Shown: positions 9,398 through 17,218 of the stretch, in pieces | Layout: each line of letters begins with the position of its first letter | How positions within the stretch are numbered: position 1 is the stretch's first letter | The notes under the pieces: generated by a model | What the model was told of the DNA's origin: nothing | The model's database searches: none | What the model saw: only the letters and a program-made list of their open reading frames with translations | Source of the DNA: Candidatus Omnitrophota bacterium | Lineage (GTDB): Bacteria > Omnitrophota > Gorgyraeia > Duberdicusellales > Duberdicusellaceae | Direction of reading: 5' to 3' | Assembly: GCA_015486615.1 (NCBI GenBank) | Contig: WFRI01000090.1 | Span: 1 to 64,000 of the forward strand | DNA length: 64,000 nt | Position numbers and translations under genes: made by a program

Positions 9398-9576
9398 AAA
9401 ATCCCCGCCAAACGCCCGAAATAGAGAGCTCTTTTTAAGTCCTGTCCTCACACACGTGGGCGCCTGTCTCTTCTGCCGCAGCAAAAGAAAATTCCGGCTC
9501 CCTCTAAATTGATGTTGGCTTAAAAGTTCATCTCTATTTCGCAGCAGGCAGGGATTATTTTTCTCAACAACAACGT
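9398..9576 (-). ncRNA. ssrS: Probable 6S RNA
   Basis: A ~179-nt RNA is predicted from the fold. The closing stem includes an 11-base perfect complement (CGAAATAGAGA, minus strand 9541-9531, with 9427-9417), then CTTTTAAG with CTTAAAAAG, an open central region, and GAGCCGGAATTTTC, which recalls the conserved GAGCCG-AUAUUUC element of 6S RNA. The 3' stem GGCGGGG runs into ATTTTT. Neighbours rarA and 5-FTHF cyclo-ligase are the classic 6S partners. 6S RNA binds housekeeping RNA polymerase by mimicking an open promoter. SRP RNA is the main alternative but its GGAAG/GCAGC core is not seen. Ends are approximate. Confidence 0.6.
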
Positions 9577-9582
9577 TAAGTT

Positions 9583-9610
9583 ATCTTACCCCAATTAATA
9601 AAAAAATCAA
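9583..9610 (-). promoter_or_regulatory. Sigma70-like promoter for the 6S RNA/rarA unit
   Basis: On the minus strand a -35 TTGATT (9610-9605) and a -10 TAAGAT (9588-9583) are 16 bases apart. A start point near 9576 matches the 5' end expected from the RNA fold. Confidence 0.45.
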
Positions 9611-9619
9611 GCCGCCGTT

Positions 9620-9642
9620 AAAAAGCGCTTTAGCGATTCTTA
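9620..9642. repeat. Degenerate hairpin repeat, family A copy 1
   Basis: AAAAAGCGC TTTA GCGATTCTT is a weakened form of the hairpin found at 17070, 20681, 24641, 46903 and 63052. It lies downstream of pheT and next to the family B hairpin. Confidence 0.4.
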
Positions 9643-9693
9643 AGATTTAGGTCGAGGATTGGGTCTAAATTCCCTCAACCTTCACCTAAATCT
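9643..9693. repeat. Long hairpin downstream of pheT, repeat family B copy 2
   Basis: A perfect 10-base inverted repeat AGATTTAGGT/ACCTAAATCT (9643-9652 with 9684-9693) extends inward through CGAGGATTGGG and CCCTCAACCTTC to a TCTAAATT loop. It directly follows the pheT stop (9705) and precedes the 6S promoter, so a terminator or mRNA 3'-end role is likely. Confidence 0.6.
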
Positions 9694-9704
9694 ACCCCGT
9701 CGGG

Positions 9705-11684
9705 TTAACGCAAAATAACCCCGGGCAGGGCCATTAAAGCCCGGCGGACTTTTTCGTGGACAGAATCGACTTCTTCAGAAGTCAATGTCCGGCTGGGATG
9801 CTGGTAGGACAGCCGCAAAGTCATACCCAAAAACCCTGCGGGTAGTTTTTTCCCGGAATAAAAATCTATTGCCTGCCAATTTCGGCAAAGCCCTGCAGCA
9901 GTCTTATTTATCATCTCTTCTATGGCGGAAAATTCCTGCTGTCTGCTCAAAGCAAAACTAATATCTCGGAAAACCTGAGGGAGCAAGGAAACCGGTCTAT
10001 ATTTAGCCGGCCCGGCCAAAGTGCAAATCTTTTCAACTTCCATCTCGCATAAAAATACTTCCTGGGAAAAACCGTATTTATCCTTTAACAAGGAATTTAA
10101 TGCCGCCAGAAAACCCAGAGATTGGCCCTGGCAGATAATGCCGGCACAGGAAACAAAACCGGGCTTTTCTATTTTTTTAAACTCAGGCTCTATACCTGTT
10201 TTTTCAAGCAAGGTGTGAATTGCTGCTTTCATCCGCAGTATATCTAAAGCCTGAGAAGAAGTCGTGCCTAAACATAAAGATTGGACTTCTCTATGCCGGT
10301 TGTTCTGGCTGAAAAATATGCGGCCCAATTCAAAAAACTTTAGGCCCTCCTGTTTATGGCTTAAGTTGTAATTTAATGCCTTTACCATTCCCAAACAAAG
10401 GCTGGTGCGCAAAACCCCTTCTTCTCTACGCAAAGCATTGGCAAGAAAAACAGGTTCTTTTAAAGAGAAATCTTTTGCCTCGGTCTGTTGGACCAAAGAA
10501 TAAGTTATTATTTCCTGAAACCCGCAGGCATTAAGTTTTCGGCGCAAAAGGTTGTCAAACCTAAACTCCGGGCTGGAACTCTTGCGGGAAAGCAGAGGAA
10601 GATTAACCGGAATTTTACCATAGCCGTAAATACGGGCAATTTCTTCAAACACATCTTCTTTCGCCTGCAAATCCCTGCGGAAAGCCGGCGGGGTAAATAC
10701 AATTCTGCCGGCACTGCTTTTTACTTTACCGCCTAAAGAACGCAGGATTTTTTTAATTCTGCCTGCAGGCACATTCAGGCCTAAATGCCGGACAACCTGC
10801 CGGGGAGAAAAAGATATTGTTTTAGACTTAGGAACAGATATTATTCCGGACTTTACCCAGCTGGCCACCTTGCCATGGCAGAGGATGCCAAACATTTCGC
10901 AAGCCTGCCTAAATGCCTCAAAAGTATATAAAGGGTAAACATAGCGCTCAAACCTATAAGAAGAATCTGTGCTTAAGCCCGCTATTCTTGCGCCCCTGCG
11001 CACGACCAAAGGGTTAAATATGGCGGCCTCTAAAAATATATTCCGGGTATCAGAAGAAATCTCTGTTTCCTTACCGCCCATTATGCCTGCCAGAGCTATA
11101 GGCTTTTGCGAGTCTGCTATTACTAAAACTTCTTTTGCCAATTTCCTCTCTCTGCCGTCTAAAGTAATTATTTTCTCCCCGTGCTCTGCCCTGCGCACAA
11201 AGATTTTTCCAAAAGAAATTTTATTATAATCAAAAGCGTGTAGAGGCTGCCCCCATTTAAGCATACAATAGTTAGTAATATCCACAGCATTGCTGACAGG
11301 GTTAATTCCACAGCCTAAAAGACACTTCTTTAGCCAGCCGGGCGAATCCTGAATTTTTACTCCCTCTATTAAAGCGCCCAAATAAAGCGGGCAGTCTTTT
11401 CTGTCAGTTACAGAAACTCCGGAATAAACAGATTTAGGAAGTCGTATTCTTGCCGGCTTAAGTCTGACCTTTTTGTCCAGCAAAGCCGCTGTTTCATAAG
11501 CCAGGCCAGCCAAAGAAAGCCAGTCGTAACGGTTAGTAGTTACCTCTGTTTCTAAAGAAACTGCCTGAGATGTTTCCTCTATATTAACCACTTCTAAACC
11601 GGCCAGGGTTAATTTATCCGCCAGTTCCCGGGCACTGATATTTATATCCACAAACTCTTTTAAAAATTCAAAACTAAACTTCAT
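9705..11684 (-). CDS. pheT: Phenylalanyl-tRNA synthetase beta subunit (no EMAP/tRNA-binding domain)
   Basis: A 659-residue beta subunit, about 130 residues shorter than the usual ~800. The N-terminal domain (MKFSFEFLKEFVDI, GLEVVNIEE) passes straight to EVTTNRYDWLSLAGLA, skipping the OB-fold EMAP domain normally inserted near residues 40-150. B3/B4 editing domain (GGKETEISSDT), B5, the catalytic-like core and the C-terminal anticodon-binding ferredoxin-fold domain (RPVSLLPQVFRDISF... to the end) remain. It pairs with PheS to charge tRNA-Phe. Its start overlaps pheS by 11 bases. Confidence 0.94.
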   Translation of the reverse strand: MKFSFEFLKEFVDINISARELADKLTLAGLEVVNIEETSQAVSLETEVTTNRYDWLSLAGLAYETAALLDKKVRLKPARIRLPKSVYSGVSVTDRKDCPLYLGALIEGVKIQDSPGWLKKCLLGCGINPVSNAVDITNYCMLKWGQPLHAFDYNKISFGKIFVRRAEHGEKIITLDGRERKLAKEVLVIADSQKPIALAGIMGGKETEISSDTRNIFLEAAIFNPLVVRRGARIAGLSTDSSYRFERYVYPLYTFEAFRQACEMFGILCHGKVASWVKSGIISVPKSKTISFSPRQVVRHLGLNVPAGRIKKILRSLGGKVKSSAGRIVFTPPAFRRDLQAKEDVFEEIARIYGYGKIPVNLPLLSRKSSSPEFRFDNLLRRKLNACGFQEIITYSLVQQTEAKDFSLKEPVFLANALRREEGVLRTSLCLGMVKALNYNLSHKQEGLKFFELGRIFFSQNNRHREVQSLCLGTTSSQALDILRMKAAIHTLLEKTGIEPEFKKIEKPGFVSCAGIICQGQSLGFLAALNSLLKDKYGFSQEVFLCEMEVEKICTLAGPAKYRPVSLLPQVFRDISFALSRQQEFSAIEEMINKTAAGLCRNWQAIDFYSGKKLPAGFLGMTLRLSYQHPSRTLTSEEVDSVHEKVRRALMALPGVILR

Positions 11685-12702
11685 AAAACTGCCTCAAAAA
11701 CTTTTTATGGTTAGAAAAAAACAAACGGATATCGCTGATTCCGTATTTAAGCATTGCTATTCTTTCTACTCCCATGCCAAAAGCAAACCCCTGGAATTTT
11801 GCGGGGTTAATCTTTACTGCCCTTAAAACATTGGGATGAATCATTCCACAGCCTAAAATCTCCAGCCAGCCGCTGTGTTTACATACAGGACAGCCTTTTC
11901 CTGAACAGAGCAAACAGGATATATCCACCTCTGCCGAAGGTTCAGTAAATGGAAAGAAGTGCGGCCTAAACCGCAAACGGGTATCAGCAGAAAAAACCCT
12001 GCGGCCAAATTCCACAAGCACGCCTTTTAAGTGGGAAAAATTAATCTCCCTGTCCACTGCAAAACCTTCAATCTGGTGAAACATAAACGAATGCGAAGCA
12101 TCAACATTGTCCGGCCGGTAAACTTTTCCCGGCACAACAACCGCTAAAGGCGGTTTTCTTTTTTCCATAATTCTTATCTGCGAAGGCGAAGTATGACTGC
12201 GCAGGAGGTATCTGCCCTGAGTCCTATCTGCAGGGAGCTGCAAATAAAAAGTATCAAAAGCATCCCGCGATGGATGGTCCAAAGGAATATTTAACGCCTG
12301 AAAATTATATTTCTCAGTTTCAATCTCACTGCCCTGCTGAACCTCAAAACCCAAATCTTCAAAAACCCGGCAAATCTCATTGATAACATTTGTTAAAGGA
12401 TGGCTGCCGGCAATTTCTACAGGAAAACCCGGCAAACTAATATCTATACCCTGTTCCTGTTTTTGCAGACTTTTTTGCTTCTCCTCTAAAAGGCTGAAAA
12501 TTTCCTTTTTTACGCTGTTTAAAGTTTTGCCGGCTAAAGGTCTCTGCTCCGGGGCAAGCGAAGCAATACTTTGAGAAGCATTTGCCAGGAAGGATTTTCT
12601 GCCTAAAAACCGCGTCTGCAAATCCCGAATCTGCTGGATAGTCTGGACAGAATTTATTGCTTGTCTTGCCTGTTCTGAAATTTCTTTTAATTTATTCAGC
12701 AT
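11674..12702 (-). CDS. pheS: Phenylalanyl-tRNA synthetase alpha subunit
   Basis: A 342-residue catalytic alpha subunit of the class II enzyme. N-terminal coiled coil (residues ~1-90), then HPLTNVINEICRVFEDLGFEV, motif 2 region LRSHTSPSQIRIM, HQIEGFAVD, FTEPSAEVD and motif 3 GFAFGMGVERIAMLKYGI. It has a cysteine cluster CLLCSGKGCPVCKHSGW (residue ~260) common to this subunit. The start at 12702 is chosen for the GGGAGG/AGGAAAA upstream; the frame is open further. It overlaps the OB-like gene upstream by 11 bases. Confidence 0.95.
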   Translation of the reverse strand: MLNKLKEISEQARQAINSVQTIQQIRDLQTRFLGRKSFLANASQSIASLAPEQRPLAGKTLNSVKKEIFSLLEEKQKSLQKQEQGIDISLPGFPVEIAGSHPLTNVINEICRVFEDLGFEVQQGSEIETEKYNFQALNIPLDHPSRDAFDTFYLQLPADRTQGRYLLRSHTSPSQIRIMEKRKPPLAVVVPGKVYRPDNVDASHSFMFHQIEGFAVDREINFSHLKGVLVEFGRRVFSADTRLRFRPHFFPFTEPSAEVDISCLLCSGKGCPVCKHSGWLEILGCGMIHPNVLRAVKINPAKFQGFAFGMGVERIAMLKYGISDIRLFFSNHKKFLRQFYEV

Positions 12703-13180
12703 TTTTCCTGCCTCCCTTGGCCAAAACAAATATTAAGGCGCAGGCAAGAAAAGAAGCAAAAAGCACCAGGGCAGTATTTTTTTCCCGGAGCAAGACTTTA
12801 TCTGCAAACCTGCAGCCAGGTTTTACCCGCTCAATCACTTTGGCTGTTACTACCGGGCCTGTATTTTTCTTAAAGTCCCGGGTTAATATCCCCTTTACTT
12901 CAATTGTATCACCGATTGTATTATACCCGCCTTTATATTTTACCGGGGGTATCTTCACCCCTTTGGGTGCCCATACGCTAACCAGCCTGTCTTTAACCAA
13001 TAAATTTATCCAGGAACCTTTGGCCCTGGAGAAAATGTCTAAGACCTCCCCGGAAAATGAGATTTCCCTGGGAATTACTGCCTTGCTCTTACCGAAAATC
13101 GGCGCAGGAAAAGAAGAAGACATAGGCAAAAGGAATACTCCTAATAAAACCAGCGAAAATATATATTTTGGCTTAAACAT
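12692..13180 (-). CDS. Membrane-anchored OB-fold-like protein of unknown function
   Basis: A 162-residue protein not recognised by name. A signal anchor (FKPKYIFSLVLLGVFLLP) is followed by a ~90-residue domain whose pattern (ISFSGEVLDIF, WINLLVKD, GDTIEVKGILTR) resembles an OB fold, and a C-terminal transmembrane helix (ALVLFASFLACALIFVLA). The start at 13180 overlaps the TrkH stop as TAATG, so it is coupled to TrkH. The topology places the domain outside the cytoplasm. Its role is unknown; coupling suggests a connection with the K+ transporter or just operon membership. Confidence 0.7.
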   Translation of the reverse strand: MFKPKYIFSLVLLGVFLLPMSSSFPAPIFGKSKAVIPREISFSGEVLDIFSRAKGSWINLLVKDRLVSVWAPKGVKIPPVKYKGGYNTIGDTIEVKGILTRDFKKNTGPVVTAKVIERVKPGCRFADKVLLREKNTALVLFASFLACALIFVLAKGGRKNAE

Positions 13181-14676
13181 TATCTCCTGCGGAAAACCGA
13201 AATTAAAAGCCCTAAAGAAATCACTACAGCCACGAATTCCAGCCGGCCCAGCCACATCTGGATAATATAAGTTATTTTTAATCCTGCAGGCATAGCCGGG
13301 CAGGTAATCCCCAAAGACAGGCCTACATTTGCCGCGGCTGAAGTAGATTCAAACAAAGCCGGCAGGAATTTATATCCATAAAACATCCCAATAATCCCCC
13401 CGGCTAAATAACTTAACAAATAAAGAAGAAAAATAAAAAATGCTGCCTTGATTCTTTTGTCGTCTAAAACGGCATCTGAAAGATGGTGGTATTTTGCCGC
13501 AAGTCTGGCATTAGAAGGATATATTTTCTCCCGTATCTCCCAGACAACTCCCTTAAACAAAAAAGCCAAACGCATAAGTTTTATTCCGCCGGTTGTAGAA
13601 CACACTCCGCCGCCAATAGCCATAGCAATGATTAAAACCACCAGCCCTCCCTGAGGCCAGGAATCAAGCCATCCGGGGTATAAATTACTGAACCCGCAGC
13701 CGCTGTGAGCAGAAATTAACTGGTATATTCCCTGCCTAAACCCCTCGCTTAGGCTTAAATGGCCAAGATTTACCAAAAACACAGTCATTAAAACGGTTAG
13801 AGTGGTAAACGAAAAAAAGAAAGCCCGCATCTCTATATTTTGCCAGGCTTCTTTTTTCTTCCTCAGCCACAGATAATAATGCAGGTTAAAATTCAAAGAG
13901 CCTAAAAACATCAAAACCAAAGTAGCAATTTCCAGAGCAAAACTGTGATAATAAAAAATCCCGCCAGAGCGGGGAGTAAAACCTCCAGTATCAAACCCGG
14001 CCATAAACAGAAAAACTCCGTGCAAAACAGATTTAAGCAAAGGCACTCCCTGCCAGAAAAGAATTCCTGCCAAAACCGCTGTACCTAAAATTAAATACAC
14101 AAAACTTACTGCCCAGATAAACCGCGCCGTGTCTATAACATTAGGCAGAATTTTTTCGTCCCTGGCCTCGCCCCAATACAAGCCCACAGCCGTAGAAGTA
14201 GCCTTAATCAAAAAAGACAAAGCAATAATCACTATACCCTGGCCGCCTAAAAACATAGTCAAATGCCGCCAGGCATTGACTGAAAAAGACATATGGTCTA
14301 TATCTCTGACTAAACTCAAACCCGTAGTAGCAAATCCGCTCATAGCCTCAAAAAAAGCATCTAAAAAACCGCCAAAATGCCCGGACATCCACAAAGGCAA
14401 AGCGCCGAATAGAGAAGCCACCAGCCAGGACAAAGAAACAATTACAAAAGCCAAAGCCGGACGAATGTCTTTTTTTAACGGGAACACTATCATTAACAAA
14501 AAACCTGCCAGCCCAGTAAAAGAAAGCGACAAGAGAAAATCCCAAAAAGGCTTTTGCTCTCTCAAGGCAAAAGCAATCACTAAAGGGATAACCATAGCCA
14601 GAGTTAACCCCAATAAAAGCCTGCCTAAAATATGCAGGATACCAGCAAACTCTTCTTTATCCGGGGAAAAAATCAT
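13180..14676 (-). CDS. trkH: TrkH-family potassium uptake channel subunit
   Basis: A 498-residue membrane protein with about ten transmembrane helices and the repeated M1-P-M2 filter segments of TrkH/KtrB: GFATTGLS (residue ~113), GFDTGGFTPRSGGI (~228), SAHSGCGFSNL (~325) and the fourth near NVGLSLGITCP (~450). It imports K+ with Na+ or H+, gated by nucleotide-binding TrkA. The GGGVCSTTGGIKLMR segment (~360) matches the filter-associated loop. It follows TrkA and a small membrane peptide in the same operon. Confidence 0.92.
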   Translation of the reverse strand: MIFSPDKEEFAGILHILGRLLLGLTLAMVIPLVIAFALREQKPFWDFLLSLSFTGLAGFLLMIVFPLKKDIRPALAFVIVSLSWLVASLFGALPLWMSGHFGGFLDAFFEAMSGFATTGLSLVRDIDHMSFSVNAWRHLTMFLGGQGIVIIALSFLIKATSTAVGLYWGEARDEKILPNVIDTARFIWAVSFVYLILGTAVLAGILFWQGVPLLKSVLHGVFLFMAGFDTGGFTPRSGGIFYYHSFALEIATLVLMFLGSLNFNLHYYLWLRKKKEAWQNIEMRAFFFSFTTLTVLMTVFLVNLGHLSLSEGFRQGIYQLISAHSGCGFSNLYPGWLDSWPQGGLVVLIIAMAIGGGVCSTTGGIKLMRLAFLFKGVVWEIREKIYPSNARLAAKYHHLSDAVLDDKRIKAAFFIFLLYLLSYLAGGIIGMFYGYKFLPALFESTSAAANVGLSLGITCPAMPAGLKITYIIQMWLGRLEFVAVVISLGLLISVFRRR

Positions 14677-14683
14677 TTTGCGG

Positions 14684-14782
14684 CTAAAAGATAAATGCGG
14701 TAATTAATATCACCAGCCAGCCCCAAATCAAAAACGCCAGGCCAAAACTTACTTCCAGCAATATGCCCAAAAAGATTTTCAT
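14684..14782 (-). CDS. 32-residue single-helix membrane peptide between trkA and trkH
   Basis: A 32-codon gene starting at 14782 whose ATG overlaps the TGA of trkA (ATGA), with AGGGAAATT just upstream. The product is almost wholly one hydrophobic helix (KIFLGILLEVSFGLAFLIWG then WLVILITAFIF). It ends 7 bases before trkH. The tight coupling on one side and short gap on the other argue that it is expressed. Small single-helix subunits such as KdpF are known in other K+ pumps; a similar accessory or stabilising role here is my inference. Confidence 0.6.
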   Translation of the reverse strand: MKIFLGILLEVSFGLAFLIWGWLVILITAFIF

Positions 14783-15441
14783 AATTTCCCTACTAACAAG
14801 TCAATCAAGTCTTTTTCTTTGTCTATGCTGGTCAAAGCAATTATTTCGTCCCCGGAAGAAATCTTCGTATCTCCGCGGGGGATAATTACATCCGCAGCCC
14901 TTAATATAGACACAAGCACAGAATCCTGCGGCAGTTTAATATCTTTTATAAGTTTATTAATCACCGGCGAATTTTCCGGTATATCCACCCGGACAATGGA
15001 CAAACGGCCTCTTTTAATGCTTAACAAGTTGATAAAATCCGTAAAAGAAGCCTCTTCTTCCACTACTCTGGCTAAAATAGAAGTGGAATCAATGGGCACA
15101 TCTATGCCTAAAGATGAAAAGACTTTAATATTCTGCGGGTTGTTAACTTTAGCGATTGTCCGTTTAACCCCGAAAACTTCCCTGGCAATCTGGCAGATAA
15201 CTATATTGTCTTCATCCTGCGGGGTCAAAGCTACAACAACATCAGCCTTGCCAGCCCGGGCATTTTTCAAAACATCCGGCCGGCTGCCGTCACCCTGCAG
15301 CACAGTCAGTGAAGAATTCTGTGCAACCTCACCACACACAGCAGGGTTCTTCTCCACCAAAGCCACAATGTGGCTGTCAGCGGTTAACTTTTTGGAGAGA
15401 AAAAAACCAACTTTGCCTGCTCCTACAATTATAATATACAT
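14779..15441 (-). CDS. trkA: TrkA K+ uptake regulatory protein (RCK N and C domains)
   Basis: A 220-residue single-unit TrkA/KtrA protein. The RCK-N NAD-binding Rossmann fold opens with IIIVGAGKVGFFLSKKL and has LQGDGSRPDVL (residue ~49) and VVALTPQDEDNIV; the RCK-C domain occupies residues ~135-220. It gates TrkH in response to NAD(H)/ATP or ADP on the cytoplasmic side. It overlaps the preceding half-length TrkA gene by 13 bases, so two TrkA-type genes sit in tandem. Confidence 0.9.
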   Translation of the reverse strand: MYIIIVGAGKVGFFLSKKLTADSHIVALVEKNPAVCGEVAQNSSLTVLQGDGSRPDVLKNARAGKADVVVALTPQDEDNIVICQIAREVFGVKRTIAKVNNPQNIKVFSSLGIDVPIDSTSILARVVEEEASFTDFINLLSIKRGRLSIVRVDIPENSPVINKLIKDIKLPQDSVLVSILRAADVIIPRGDTKISSGDEIIALTSIDKEKDLIDLLVGKL

Positions 15442-15824
15442 TTTTTAAATTCGCCTAAAAACAAATTGCTGCGGTTGATAACAGTAATTCCCTTATTTTT
15501 GACTAAAACGGTTTTGCTGTCGTCGTAAACCTGAATAACTATTTTTTTAACCTTAAAAATCTTCTGCGCTATCTGGGCAGCAACTAAGTTTAAATTGTCA
15601 TTACCGGTAACCCCGTAAACCGCATCGGCCTGCTGAAGGTTTGCTTTGTCTAAAACTTCTAAACTAAGGCCTTCACCCTGCAAAGCAATACCGTTAAACC
15701 GGTCAGACAAAACGTTTAAAGCCCGCGGGTTTCTGTCCACCACCACGATATTGTGCCGCTGGGAAGAAAACTCCTCAGCCAAACGGCTGCCTAATTTTCC
15801 ACAGCCAATAATAACAATATACAT
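15429..15824 (-). CDS. TrkA N-domain-only protein
   Basis: A 131-residue protein that is an RCK-N/TrkA-N domain alone: IVIIGCGKLGSRLAEE at the start, LQGEGLSLEVL (residue ~48) and VTGNDNLNLVAAQIA. It ends abruptly after the last strand, lacking the RCK-C domain present in its downstream neighbour. It could form mixed rings with TrkA. The ATG is directly after rplT, leaving a gap of only 3 bases, so it is in the ribosomal protein operon. Confidence 0.85.
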   Translation of the reverse strand: MYIVIIGCGKLGSRLAEEFSSQRHNIVVVDRNPRALNVLSDRFNGIALQGEGLSLEVLDKANLQQADAVYGVTGNDNLNLVAAQIAQKIFKVKKIVIQVYDDSKTVLVKNKGITVINRSNLFLGEFKKCIL

Positions 15825-15827
15825 TAC

Positions 15828-16178
15828 TCAGACTTTTTTTGCAGTTTCTGCCAACTTATCAAAAACTTCCGGCTCTTCCACTGCTATCTGGGCTAAAATA
15901 TCCCGGGAAATCTCAACCTTGGCTTTTTTCAGCCCAGCAATAAATTCCCGGTAAGTCAAGCCGCGTTCTCTGGCCGCAGCATTAACCCGCATTATCCACA
16001 AGGACCTATACTGGCGTTTCTTCTGTTTTCTGTGCTGGTAAGCATAAGTCAACCCTTTAGTTAAAGTTTCCTTGGCCCGGCGTAAACGTTTAGAACGTTC
16101 GCCCCTTGCGCCTTTTACCTGTTTTAAGACTTTTTTCCTCCTTTGTCTGGATGCTACAGCATTTCTTGCTCTGGCCAT
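15828..16178 (-). CDS. rplT: 50S ribosomal protein L20
   Basis: A 116-residue L20. The basic N-terminus (MARARNAVASRQRRKKVLK) and the conserved KRQYRSLWIMRVNAAAR block (residue ~55-72) are intact. L20 binds 23S rRNA early in 50S assembly and in many bacteria represses its own infC-rpmI-rplT mRNA. It follows rpmI by about 60 bases with GGAGG upstream of its start. Confidence 0.97.
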   Translation of the reverse strand: MARARNAVASRQRRKKVLKQVKGARGERSKRLRRAKETLTKGLTYAYQHRKQKKRQYRSLWIMRVNAAARERGLTYREFIAGLKKAKVEISRDILAQIAVEEPEVFDKLAETAKKV

Positions 16179-16237
16179 TGATTTACCCTCCTGTTTTCTC
16201 CAACTGCCCCATTGCCCGGCAGCAGATTAATTTAATC

Positions 16238-16444
16238 TTAAGCGCCGTAAGGCAGGGCGCGTTTAACCATTTTCTTATAAGGACCTGCTATCTCTGTTGT
16301 TTTTCTAAGCCGCCTTTTTCTACTGGACGTTTTTGAAGACAACAGATGCGACTTGCCGGCTTTTTTTCTTAAAACTTTGCCGGTCCTGCTTATTTTAACC
16401 CGTTTTAACAGGGATTTTTTTGTTTTAAGTTTCTTAACTGCCAT
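16238..16444 (-). CDS. rpmI: 50S ribosomal protein L35
   Basis: A 68-residue lysine-rich L35 with KTKKSLLKRVKISRTGKVLR and the AGKSHLLSSK segment (residue ~30), followed by the basic tail. It lies one base from the infC stop, in the standard infC-rpmI-rplT order. Confidence 0.95.
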   Translation of the reverse strand: MAVKKLKTKKSLLKRVKISRTGKVLRKKAGKSHLLSSKTSSRKRRLRKTTEIAGPYKKMVKRALPYGA

Positions 16445-16445
16445 C

Positions 16446-16961
16446 TCACTCCTTTCCCTTCGGCGACAAAACCATTACCAAATAACGACCTAACATCTGA
16501 GGTTGTTTGTCAATTTTTCCTATATCGTTTACATCCTGCGTTAATTTCTTAATAACAGCCTGCCCGATTTCCTTGTGAGCCATTTCCCGGCCTAAAAACA
16601 GCATTCTAATTCGGACTTTATCCCCCTTAGCCAGAAACTCTCTGGCCTTTTTAAGTTTAATCTGGTAATCATGCAGGCCTATATTAGGCCTAAGCCTTAT
16701 TCCTTTAGTTCTTAGCCCCTTGCGGTGTTTTTTTGCTTCCCTTTCTTTTTTCTCCTGCTCATATTTATATTTGGAAAAATCCATAATCCGGCAAACCGGC
16801 GGGTTAACCTGTGCGGCAACTTCTACTAAATCCAAATCATACTCTACAGCTTTAGCCAATCCTTCTTTCAAAGAAACAATACCTAACTGCTCACCTTCCG
16901 GACCGATAAGCCTGATAGTAGATGCCCTAATTGCCCGGTTAATTCTCAACTGTTTAATAAT
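16446..16961 (-). CDS. infC: Translation initiation factor IF-3 (AUU start)
   Basis: A ~171-residue IF-3. The N-domain has INRAIRASTIRLIGPEGEQLGIVS and the C-domain KGIRLRPNIGLHDYQIK and KVRIRMLFLGREMAH. No ATG, GTG or TTG is placed well; AGGAGG stands 6 bases before tandem ATT ATT codons at 16961 and 16958, directly before KQLRIN. AUU starts are a known hallmark of infC, letting IF-3 repress its own synthesis by rejecting non-canonical starts. A longer frame back to 17105 runs across a hairpin repeat and is not conserved, so I reject it. Which ATT is used is open. Confidence 0.9.
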   Translation of the reverse strand: MIKQLRINRAIRASTIRLIGPEGEQLGIVSLKEGLAKAVEYDLDLVEVAAQVNPPVCRIMDFSKYKYEQEKKEREAKKHRKGLRTKGIRLRPNIGLHDYQIKLKKAREFLAKGDKVRIRMLFLGREMAHKEIGQAVIKKLTQDVNDIGKIDKQPQMLGRYLVMVLSPKGKE

Positions 16962-17069
16962 GCTCCACCTCCTGTTTAAATAAAATCTTAATTTCCCGAA
17001 GTTTACCCGTTTTCTTTTGGCAGGGAAATTCCGGTAAATTATGCCTACGCTAAAACCGGCCGCCATTAA

Positions 17070-17089
17070 AAAAACGCTGGCGCGTTTTT
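17070..17089. repeat. Hairpin repeat family A copy 2
   Basis: AAAAACGC TGGC GCGTTTTT forms an 8-base-pair hairpin with T/A runs on both sides, followed by GGACACCTCGGGG and an A/T-rich tail with ATCAAAATG. It lies between thrS and infC and can act as a terminator for thrS. Confidence 0.65.
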
Positions 17090-17218
17090 GGACACCTCGG
17101 GGCACACTTTAAAAAATTAAAAATCAAAATGTTTGGACAATTCTTCAAATCTGCCAAATCTTATTGAAAAATTAAAATTGTAATATATCTTGAATCATTT
17201 TGAATTTTTACATTAATT

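Noticed and set aside
9398..9576. SRP RNA instead of 6S RNA
   Set aside because: The SRP GGAAG-GCAGC asymmetric loop was not found, and the neighbours favour 6S.
16962..17105. N-terminal extension of IF-3 to an ATG at 17105
   Set aside because: It crosses the family A hairpin and is rich in residues unlike IF-3; the ribosome-binding site points to the ATT codons.
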